Source: Tenacibaculum jejuense (GTDB lineage: Bacteria; Bacteroidota; Bacteroidia; Flavobacteriales; Flavobacteriaceae). From it: a DNA stretch of 64,000 nucleotides. Made by a program: the position numbers and the translations under genes. Under the pieces are notes generated by a model. The model made no database searches. It saw nothing but the letters and a program-made list of their open reading frames with translations, and had not been told where the DNA came from. This document shows, piece by piece, positions 39,350 to 46,624 of the stretch. Within the stretch, counting starts at the first letter, position 1, and every line of letters begins with the position of its first letter. Location: positions 3,810,001-3,874,000 of the forward strand of contig NZ_LT899436.1 in assembly GCF_900198195.1 (NCBI RefSeq), given 5' to 3'.

Positions 39350-39964
39350 ATGAAAAATCTTATACCTATTTCTTTAATTATATTTCGATTAGGATTAGCT
39401 CCCTTAATCGTAGGCTTGGCTTATTGTTTTGGAATTAATGCAAAACTTTACATTATACTCTTCATGTACCTTGGACTACTTTCTGATATTTTAGATGGTA
39501 TTGTTGCTAGAAAACTAGGTGTCTCATCAGAGAAATTAAGACGATTTGATAGTCAAACAGATTTGGTTTTTTGGCTTTCCATTGGTTTAGCAACTTGGTT
39601 ACTTTATCCTAATATAATTTCAGAAAATATTTATGCCGTATGGATAATACTTGGTATGGAAGTATCCTGCTATGTAATAAGTATTTTAAAATTTGGAAAA
39701 GAAACTTGCACACACGCCTTCTTATCAAAACTCTGGGGAATTACATTATTAATTGCATTTACTAGCTTAATTGGATTTAATCATGCTGGATTTCCATTTA
39801 AACTAGCTATTGTTATGGGATTAATTTCACACATAGATGTTATTTTAATCATTCTCATACTTCCTAAATGGCATCATGATATTCCTAGTTCATATCATGC
39901 ATATTTGATTCGAAAAGGAATAACATTTAAACGTAATACACTTCTTAATGATGAAGTTTCTTAA
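39350..39964 (+). CDS. CDP-alcohol phosphatidyltransferase family protein
   Basis: This 204-residue integral membrane enzyme of phospholipid headgroup transfer has the family motif in SDILDGIVARKLGVSSEKLRRFDSQTD: all four aspartates and the AR pair are present, but the glycine expected nine residues after AR is a leucine. The substrate alcohol is unknown, and it may use an unusual one. The tail (HHDIPSSYHAYLIRKG) is not typical of PgsA or PssA. Confidence 0.78.
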   Translation: MKNLIPISLIIFRLGLAPLIVGLAYCFGINAKLYIILFMYLGLLSDILDGIVARKLGVSSEKLRRFDSQTDLVFWLSIGLATWLLYPNIISENIYAVWIILGMEVSCYVISILKFGKETCTHAFLSKLWGITLLIAFTSLIGFNHAGFPFKLAIVMGLISHIDVILIILILPKWHHDIPSSYHAYLIRKGITFKRNTLLNDEVS

Positions 39965-40020
39965 GACTCAGTAGTTATTCATAACAGTAAAAATTCAAAT
40001 AATAAATCTTAATTGAAAAA

Positions 40021-40920
40021 ATGAAACTTAAATTATTAATCATATTTACTTCCATTTTAACGTATTCTTTTGCTCAAAAGAAAATTGTTTTTGATCGTCT
40101 TCAAGCAATTGAAAATAATGATCTTACTTTTTATGATATTGAAGGGATTAGAATTACCAAGCAAAACTTTAATTATAGTTTTGATAAAAGAGGATTAAGA
40201 AAAGCGTACAGAAAATATCGTATCAAAAGAAAAGAAGTTAAAACAAAAGACAGCTTATTACCATACAAACATGTATTAGTAACAACTAAAACAAAAATAA
40301 ATGAAGAATATAATCAATATAGTGCAATTTACTTCATAGAGAATCCTAAAAAAGGAATTTCGGTTATTTACTTTAATAGCTATAAAAAAGATCGAATACT
40401 TGAAAGAGAATTTATTAATCTGGCACTACATAATAAAATTCCTAAACGCTGTTTTGCTGAACCGAAAATAACTATGATTGATTTTGTTGGTCGATTTATT
40501 AAACTCGGAAGTTCTTGCAACTGGATGGATATTAATAATGTTCAATGTCCTGGTTATGGACAAATGAATTGGTCGGTTCACGAAAACTTAAAAAGTGCAC
40601 AACAAGCCTTACATTACCAACTTACTATAACAAAACTTAAAAGTGACATCCGTTTGAAATCTGAAGAACAAGTTTCTATAGAATTTGAAGGTGTAACTAC
40701 AAAGGCTACTAAAATTGAATATGTTACCAAAGGAGGAACTTCATTTCTCATTAGCTTGTCTGGAGCTAAGACCTTAAATGTGTATTATGTCGCTTGTAAA
40801 GTAAGAAACCACTATGTAAGCTGTGTATTGAGTTTTTGGAACAATGATGCTATTCGAAAAAGTGGCTTACCTCCTCTTTTAGAAGAAGTCATGAAAATTA
40901 AAACCAGTACAAATAAATAA
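40021..40920 (+). CDS. Secreted protein of unknown function
   Basis: This 299-residue protein has a signal peptide (LLIIFTSILTYSFAQ). The mature protein contains two cysteines close together (CNWMDINNVQCPG) and another pair near the end (YYVACKVRNHYVSCVL), possibly disulfides. I do not recognise a family. It is last in the group following the AraC-type regulator. Confidence 0.6.
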   Translation: MKLKLLIIFTSILTYSFAQKKIVFDRLQAIENNDLTFYDIEGIRITKQNFNYSFDKRGLRKAYRKYRIKRKEVKTKDSLLPYKHVLVTTKTKINEEYNQYSAIYFIENPKKGISVIYFNSYKKDRILEREFINLALHNKIPKRCFAEPKITMIDFVGRFIKLGSSCNWMDINNVQCPGYGQMNWSVHENLKSAQQALHYQLTITKLKSDIRLKSEEQVSIEFEGVTTKATKIEYVTKGGTSFLISLSGAKTLNVYYVACKVRNHYVSCVLSFWNNDAIRKSGLPPLLEEVMKIKTSTNK

Positions 40921-41090
40921 GGGAAAATTGCTTAAAAGAATTGCTAAATGGAAATTCTAAACAATAAAATATATTCTTATTTCATTTTCTTGTGGAATAA
41001 TTGTAACACATATTTTTCCAAGTTTTACCCAAGAATCGAAATTTCAATAGGAAAACGATTTTAGTTTACGGAAAAAGTATATTATTAAAT
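40921..41090. other. Intergenic stretch with possible decayed signal-peptide fragment
   Basis: No intact gene is seen. On the plus strand a short frame near 40962-41051 reads IKYILISFSCGIIVTHIFPS, which looks like a signal peptide but lacks an ATG and soon stops; it may be a gene remnant. Beyond it the first repeat copy begins. Confidence 0.25.
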
Positions 41091-41189
41091 AACCACAATA
41101 TTTCTGATAAATATTGTGGTTATTATATTTAATTATTGTTCTTGCTTACTCTTGCTTGCACCCGAAAGGATTGGAGCGCTAGCCGGGGG
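41091..41189 (-). repeat. Rhs-tail repeat, short copy C
   Basis: It begins with a 13-bp perfect hairpin (AACCACAATATTT / AAATATTGTGGTT), has the shared linker TATATTTAATTATTGTTCTTG, and ends with CACCCGAAAGGATTGGAGCGCTAGC plus a G-run. The left terminal inverted repeat of the long copies is missing. It lies just beyond the 3' end of the small gene at 41241-41696. Confidence 0.75.
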
Positions 41190-41240
41190 ATTCGTGTGGG
41201 AGCGGGGCTTTTAATATTACCATTACGCTAAAGCTAAATA

Positions 41241-41696
41241 TTAATCTGCGAGGGGTGTTCCACACCATTCTATAATATATTTATTTAATTTACAATCAAA
41301 AATCATACAATATATTGCATTCATATTATGAAGAGATACTAAGTCTAATTCATTATCGGGCTTTTTAGAAGCGATCAAATAGTCAAAAAAAACTTTAATT
41401 TTCCCCTCTTTTATATATGGTTCAGACATTGAAAATACATATAACTTTTTCTTGTTTTTAATTAATTCATTAAGTTTTTCAGAATCCAAAAAAATCACTT
41501 TAAAACTCTCATATTCAAAATTTTGATCATACCCCATAAAAAACAACTCTTCACTATTAAAATAAAGTTTATCATTTTTATTAGTCTCTATAAATTTTTT
41601 AATAAATCTTATTTTTAAATTTTCTTGTTCTTGTGAAGAACACTTTTGAGATGTAAATGAAAAGAATATGACTAACAATACTATTAATGATTTCAT
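41241..41696 (-). CDS. Small secreted/lipoprotein cassette gene in Rhs tail
   Basis: From the ATG at 41696 it encodes 151 residues with a signal segment (SLIVLLVIFFSFTSQKCSSQ); the upstream TTG at 41723 would add nine residues of no obvious value. The mature part is charged and ends YIIEWCGTPLAD. I do not recognise a family. It sits between repeat copies C and A downstream of the Rhs toxin, so an orphan immunity gene is a reasonable guess, not a demonstrated function. Confidence 0.6.
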   Translation of the reverse strand: MKSLIVLLVIFFSFTSQKCSSQEQENLKIRFIKKFIETNKNDKLYFNSEELFFMGYDQNFEYESFKVIFLDSEKLNELIKNKKKLYVFSMSEPYIKEGKIKVFFDYLIASKKPDNELDLVSLHNMNAIYCMIFDCKLNKYIIEWCGTPLAD

Positions 41697-41732
41697 ATCA
41701 ATTATTTTTTGGTAGTTTAACAAAACTCTTTT

Positions 41733-41917
41733 GCTAGCGCTCGATTCCTATCGAGTGAGATAACAACATAGATTAAAACATTAAGATATAAAATCTGAAA
41801 TAACAAAAAACCACAACACTTATAAAAATGCTGTAGTTAGTATATTTAATTATTGTTATTGCATACTCTTTTTTGGCACCCGAAATGATTCTGGCGCCAG
41901 ATGGGGGCTAGCGGGGG
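41733..41917 (-). repeat. Rhs-tail repeat, long copy A
   Basis: This element of about 185 bp starts GCTAGCGCTCGATTCCTATC and ends in a degenerate right end with CTGGCGCCAG and GCTAGCG. Its interior is nearly the same as copy B (AACCACAACACTT hairpin, TATATTTAATTATTGTTATT). It lies just upstream of the gene at 41241-41696. Confidence 0.8.
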
Positions 41918-41924
41918 GGGGGGG
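41913..41924. repeat. Twelve-G homopolymer at end of repeat A
   Basis: Twelve consecutive G extend the GCTAGCGGGG terminus of the repeat. Such a tract in an AT-rich genome is prone to slippage. Confidence 0.8.
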
Positions 41925-41947
41925 ACACTGCCATCTGAGCTATCTAG

Positions 41948-42079
41948 TTAATATTTTAAACAAAAGAAATCTAAATTAGATTCTAAGTTTTTATTCAGAA
42001 TATTAATTATTCCCTCTAAATCACTATCTATCTTATGTACATCTTTTTTTAAAGAATCATTAATTTGTAATTTACCTTG
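41948..42079 (-). pseudogene. C-terminal gene remnant between repeats A and B
   Basis: A minus-strand frame reads QGKLQINDSLKKDVHKIDSD and continues, in all 43 residues, to FFCLKY and a stop at 41948-41950. Upstream, the end of repeat B supplies an in-frame TAG, and no start codon exists. The amphipathic, charged sequence looks like the tail of a real protein whose front was removed when the repeat joined it. Confidence 0.5.
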
Positions 42080-42251
42080 CTAGCGCTCGATTCCTATCGA
42101 GTGATATAATCACATAAATTAAAACATAAAGATATAAAACCTGAAATAATAATAAACCACAACACTTGTAAAAATGCTATAGTTAGTATATTTAATTATT
42201 GTTATTACATACTCATGATTAGCACCCGAAAGAATTCGGGCGCTAGCGGGG
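42079..42251 (-). repeat. Rhs-tail repeat, long copy B
   Basis: This 173-bp element has imperfect terminal inverted repeats: the left end GCTAGCGCTCGATTCCTATC and the reverse complement of the right end GCTAGCGCCCGAATTCTTTC match at 20 of 25 positions when extended to GTG. Each end is itself a small hairpin (TCGA/TCGA and CCGAA/TTCGG). The interior is close to copy A. Confidence 0.82.
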
Positions 42252-42371
42252 TGCGTATCTACTTATTGTACTGCTCCTATAGTTACTATTGAAATTTGAT
42301 GGTAAAAACATCAACTTCTTCTTATATCTAGTTGTTCTATGCAATTAAAAGTTACCCGTATCTAAAAACAA
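42252..42371. other. Spacer between repeats B and D, no clear gene
   Basis: I see no convincing gene. A minus-strand frame of about 33 codons is open but is ended by the TAG inside the repeat terminus and has no family resemblance. Confidence 0.3.
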
Positions 42372-42469
42372 AAACCACAACACTTTTAAAAATATTGTGG
42401 CTGTTATATTTAATTATTGTTCTTGCTTACTATTCCTTGGCACTCGAAAGGATTCGAGCACTAGCGGGG
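42372..42469 (-). repeat. Rhs-tail repeat, short copy D
   Basis: It has the ACCACAACACTT / AATATTGTGG hairpin, the linker TATATTTAATTATTGTTCTTG, and CACTCGAAAGGATTCGAGCA before CTAGCGGGG. It closely matches copy C and lies about 80 nt beyond the stop of the likely immunity gene. In the minus direction the hairpin is followed by TTTTTG, so it can double as a terminator. Confidence 0.78.
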
Positions 42470-42547
42470 ATCTTACTCTTACTTAACCATATGATACAAT
42501 CATTCAGGAACCGAGAAATCATTACTAGAACTCGTTATACATAAAAA

Positions 42548-42931
42548 TCATCTATTACTCAACAACAGTTTATTCTTACCTTGTATATCAATTGTATATA
42601 ATAATGTATCATTTTTCAATCCAAAGTTAAACATATAGTTATGCTTATAATTTTTATTTCCTTTATAATGAGTAAAGGATAAAACCAAACTATCCCTTAA
42701 ATAAACATCCCAATAATTTTTCATATATCCTTCAGGTACCTCTTTAATACCTTCTTCATCATAAACAATAAAACTTTTATATCCTTTTCCTTCTACATCT
42801 ATCTTTAACTCAATTCTGAAATCATTTACATCAATCCCGCTTTCTGAGATAACTCTAACTTCATTTTTCTTACATGAAGAAAATACTACAAAAATTAGGT
42901 ATAGTACTAAAGCTTTATATCTTACTTTCAT
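42548..42931 (-). CDS. Small lipoprotein next to Rhs toxin, candidate immunity protein
   Basis: This 127-residue protein has a lipoprotein signal ending FVVFSSCKKNE (Cys20) and an all-beta mature part (DVNDFRIELKIDVEGKGYKSFIVYD..). I do not recognise a family. It starts 11 nt after the Rhs stop, the standard immunity position, but a lipoprotein location would only protect against a toxin acting in the envelope. Confidence 0.6.
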   Translation of the reverse strand: MKVRYKALVLYLIFVVFSSCKKNEVRVISESGIDVNDFRIELKIDVEGKGYKSFIVYDEEGIKEVPEGYMKNYWDVYLRDSLVLSFTHYKGNKNYKHNYMFNFGLKNDTLLYTIDIQGKNKLLLSNR

Positions 42932-42942
42932 TTTTATATCAA

Positions 42943-45900
42943 TTATTGATTTGGTGAATAACTTGTTGTTATTAATTTACTATTCTTATATGTATTAAAT
43001 GGTTTTGCTTTTGGAAAACTTGATAATGATACTCCTAGAGCTCTACTCCCTTGTCCTTCAGATCCACCTACCATATATGTTCTGCCAATTGAAAATGAAA
43101 AATTTCTGACTGATTCAGAACCACTACCTCTTCCCAAATTAGTGCTTCTTATATAAGGCTTAAATGAAGGATAAGAGGTCGAAGATTGACCACTAACTTG
43201 AACATCTTTAAAATTACCTAGTCCTGACAAATTTTCAGCAAATGAATTTTCCTCATAACTCTTCCTACCTGTATTACAACCATAAAGATTACAGCTTGCT
43301 CCGTCATTTTTCCAGTTAAAATCAATATCTCCCCATCCTTCCATAGTCATTTGATATTTATCTGCTCTATTTTTTGAGGTTTTTTCCGTTCCCATAGGTC
43401 CTTCTAAAGGACCAGAATGTGACCAAATACCTACTTCAGATGTTTTTCCATATTTGTTACTATATTCAGAAACAATACTTCCAACTACTTTTTTAATATC
43501 GCTAATATCTTTAATTTCTCTTATTAAAACTATATCTTTTTCTTTATTAAAACTCTTTTTATTTTCTATATCATTTTTTCTAGTTTCCGCAGCTGCTTTA
43601 AAAGATTGATCTCCTCCTCCAAAAACCTTATTATTTCCTTTAGTATAAAAAAGAATAATTATATCCTCTGGTTTCATACCATCTGGATCTATAAATCTTA
43701 ATGGATTATTAAAAGAAACATTATAAGGAGACCATCTTCTCATTTCTTCTGCCTTTGGATCTAAATTCATCCATCTACCTAAGGCAGCATCATAATTTCT
43801 AGCACCAAAGTCGTGCCAATCGGTACCAAACTGTTGCTCTTTTCCGTTATATCCAAATCTCTGAGCAATAGAACTTCCAAGAGAAGATACAACATTATTA
43901 TACCCTTTATGTTTCAAACCAAATGGATAATAATTAGATTCTTCTATAATTTCATTTTGGGTAATGTTACCATCTTTGTTATTGTCGGTATATGATAAGC
44001 GAACATTCCCTAAATGATCTTTGTATTGGTATACGTAATCCATCTCGACTCCGCTTGATGTGACATCTGCTTTTACATAACCTTCAGGGTGGTTAAAGAA
44101 TTGTAATACCCCATTTTCATAAATATAGTTACCAGCGTAATCTGTAGTATTATTTTCTACGATTTTTTTTAACTTCATACCAGCCGCATCATAAATATAA
44201 TCGATATTCTTACCTCCAATAGTAACTTTAGTTGGTAGATTTAAATGGTTATATTTAATACTAGTAATTCCTTTGTTTTTATCAGAAATCATGTTTCCGT
44301 TATCGTCATAAGTATAGTCGTTACCTGTAAGATTTCCATCTTTGAAACCAAAATGGTTTTCACTTACATCAGTTACACTTTTCAATTTATTACCAACATC
44401 GTAAGTATACATTAATTCATCCAGTGTATCAAAAGATGTAGCCTCAATATTACTATGACCATTTCTTGATAAAAATATAATATTTCCGTTTTTATCATAC
44501 CCTACTTCATCTAAATTATAATTAGAAGTTGTAGGCATTGTAGCTGAAATGATTCTGTTTAGAGCATCATAAGAATAATTATAGATCTTTTTACTATTAT
44601 CTATATTTTTAGTTTGCCAGCTGGTTTGCGCTATGTTTCCATTAAATAATGCTGTTCCACTAGTTGGATTGTTATATCGTATCTCAAAGTTAAATAAATC
44701 GTTGTCATTATCTGTATCTTCATTAATCTTAGTTAACCATCCGCGTACATTATAATCGTAATCTACTTTTTGTAGACCTCCCCCTATTTCTTTAGATACT
44801 AATTGTCCTAAATCATCGTAATTGTTTGTTACAATGGTTTCTGTTGCTTGATTGTTTATTTTTTGTTCTTGACTTAATAATCTGGCTGCATGATCGTAAC
44901 TAAAGGTGTCTACCGTTACAATAGGTGATTTTCCGGCTTTGGTATGTGTCGTTTTGGTCTCTTCTACTTTACCTACAAAATCTAATTTACTTTCTACAAT
45001 ATCTGTAGTTTTTAAGTAATCGTTTTGAGAATATACATACACTGGTCGTGCTTTATCATCGTATAACGTAACTGTTGTAATCCAACTACTAGTACTTAAC
45101 ACTTTTACTTTGGTTCCTGTAGCTAAACCTTTGGTTTGAGCTGTTGTAGTTCCTGTTCCTTTGTATAAACTTTTACTCGTTGAAGCACCTGCTACATCGA
45201 AAGTATAATTGTCGTAATAGTTTACAGTTAGTACTTCTATGTTTGATAATGGAAAGTTTCTATTCGAATAATAAATACTTTTTGATCCTGCTGTATCTAG
45301 TTTATCTTCATATTGTTCTGAAGCTAGATTATTATCTTCTTTAAATTTAAGCTGCATAGCAGCTTGATCTAATTCTGTATTGTGAGTGTATATACCTGTA
45401 TATACAACTCTTCCTAAATGATCGTATTTGGTAAATAACCATTTATTTTGTGAACGCAAGTTTGCGTCTTGAGTTAGTACTGGACGATCTAAAATATCAT
45501 AAACGATATATTCCCAATCTTTACCTGGTATTTTCTTCTCTACCAAACGATTTCTGTAATCGTATTTGTATTGATAGCTTAGCTCTGATAATTCTACTAA
45601 AGAAACTCCATCATTAACATTTACTTTTGGTGGAAACACATAAGTTAAATTTCCAAAATCATCGTAAACATAATACGTATCATGAGCTTCTTCTGTTGAG
45701 CTAACCAAAGCATAAGTACGTTTTAAAATAACTTGTCCTTCTTTGTTTTTAAATTCTTCTGTGGTATGTAATTTACTTGCTGTACCGTCGTGGTTTTCAT
45801 CTTTAGTAATTGTTTTATACAATTCTCCTACTCCATAAACAGCACTTCCATTTCCAATTATACTAGGCTCATAAACTTTTTCATTTGCGCCAATATTTAA

Positions 45901-46617
45901 AGCTACTCGAAATAATTTTACTTCTCCTGTTGTATTAGTATCATAAGTAAAATCTATTTCATGACCAGCACCTTTTTTCCATGCACTTCCTGGGGCTGCT
46001 TGACTTAAAACTCGATTTAAAGGTGAAGCTTCTAAACTCTTTTGGGAAAAAGCATTAATACTTTCTACATCAGTAATACCAGGAAAGTCGTCTGCATAGT
46101 TTGATTGGTAATATTGCTGTGTTGCTGTTTTTGCTCCTGAATGAAAACTACCATTACTCGTATTGGCAGTATAAGGAAGATATTCGTGAGTTTGTCTGCC
46201 TAGATCATCGTATCCTATAAACGTTACAATATCTTTTTTACCTGGAGATTGCTTTATACCAACACTTTGTTTAGCTCGACCCAGTCCGTCAAAATAAGTA
46301 ACCGATTCTATTACATCGTTATTACTAGAAACAACACCTGTTTGTGTTGGTGTTTGAAATGCTCTGGTGAGTATGTAATTCTCGTTACTTAATGATAATG
46401 GCAAATAGGCATCTGCTACAATACGCATTGTAAAATTAGAACCTGGCTTAATCCATGTTGTAGGACGTAAAACAATGCTATTGGTCGCTGTTAAAACTGT
46501 AGGACCATTAGCACTACTTATCTCTAAATCTCGTTCTACTCTGTTGTCTGGAACTTGTGTCTGAGCTTTTACCAATAATGGTAAAAACAATAAAAACATA
46601 TATATTATCTTTCTCAT
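42943..46617 (-). CDS. Rhs-family polymorphic toxin with DUF6443-like N-terminus
   Basis: This 1224-residue protein has a signal peptide (FLLFLPLLVKAQ), a DUF6443-type N-terminal part (VTYFDGLGRAKQSVGIKQSP..YDDLGRQTHEYLPY), many YD repeats, and an Rhs core ending RNYDAALGRWMNLDP..NPLRFIDPDGM at residue 981. The unique C-terminal domain (about 984-1224) contains WSHSGP (His1067) and LYGCNTG (Cys1114), 47 residues apart, which recalls the His-Cys dyad of clan CD (caspase/CHAT-like) peptidases; this is inference. It follows a partner Rhs gene by 7 nt and precedes a candidate immunity gene. Confidence 0.88.
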   Translation of the reverse strand: MRKIIYMFLLFLPLLVKAQTQVPDNRVERDLEISSANGPTVLTATNSIVLRPTTWIKPGSNFTMRIVADAYLPLSLSNENYILTRAFQTPTQTGVVSSNNDVIESVTYFDGLGRAKQSVGIKQSPGKKDIVTFIGYDDLGRQTHEYLPYTANTSNGSFHSGAKTATQQYYQSNYADDFPGITDVESINAFSQKSLEASPLNRVLSQAAPGSAWKKGAGHEIDFTYDTNTTGEVKLFRVALNIGANEKVYEPSIIGNGSAVYGVGELYKTITKDENHDGTASKLHTTEEFKNKEGQVILKRTYALVSSTEEAHDTYYVYDDFGNLTYVFPPKVNVNDGVSLVELSELSYQYKYDYRNRLVEKKIPGKDWEYIVYDILDRPVLTQDANLRSQNKWLFTKYDHLGRVVYTGIYTHNTELDQAAMQLKFKEDNNLASEQYEDKLDTAGSKSIYYSNRNFPLSNIEVLTVNYYDNYTFDVAGASTSKSLYKGTGTTTAQTKGLATGTKVKVLSTSSWITTVTLYDDKARPVYVYSQNDYLKTTDIVESKLDFVGKVEETKTTHTKAGKSPIVTVDTFSYDHAARLLSQEQKINNQATETIVTNNYDDLGQLVSKEIGGGLQKVDYDYNVRGWLTKINEDTDNDNDLFNFEIRYNNPTSGTALFNGNIAQTSWQTKNIDNSKKIYNYSYDALNRIISATMPTTSNYNLDEVGYDKNGNIIFLSRNGHSNIEATSFDTLDELMYTYDVGNKLKSVTDVSENHFGFKDGNLTGNDYTYDDNGNMISDKNKGITSIKYNHLNLPTKVTIGGKNIDYIYDAAGMKLKKIVENNTTDYAGNYIYENGVLQFFNHPEGYVKADVTSSGVEMDYVYQYKDHLGNVRLSYTDNNKDGNITQNEIIEESNYYPFGLKHKGYNNVVSSLGSSIAQRFGYNGKEQQFGTDWHDFGARNYDAALGRWMNLDPKAEEMRRWSPYNVSFNNPLRFIDPDGMKPEDIIILFYTKGNNKVFGGGDQSFKAAAETRKNDIENKKSFNKEKDIVLIREIKDISDIKKVVGSIVSEYSNKYGKTSEVGIWSHSGPLEGPMGTEKTSKNRADKYQMTMEGWGDIDFNWKNDGASCNLYGCNTGRKSYEENSFAENLSGLGNFKDVQVSGQSSTSYPSFKPYIRSTNLGRGSGSESVRNFSFSIGRTYMVGGSEGQGSRALGVSLSSFPKAKPFNTYKNSKLITTSYSPNQ

Positions 46618-46624
46618 AGCAATA

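Noticed and set aside
41091..42469. CRISPR array
   Set aside because: Repeats are about 100-185 bp, imperfect and irregularly spaced, with genes between them and no cas genes nearby.
41091..42469. Integron attC array
   Set aside because: No integrase is visible and the palindromes do not show attC core-site layout; only the general cassette idea is kept.
42332..42544. 70-codon plus-strand frame across repeat D
   Set aside because: It is made largely of repeat sequence and its translation has no recognisable signal or domain.
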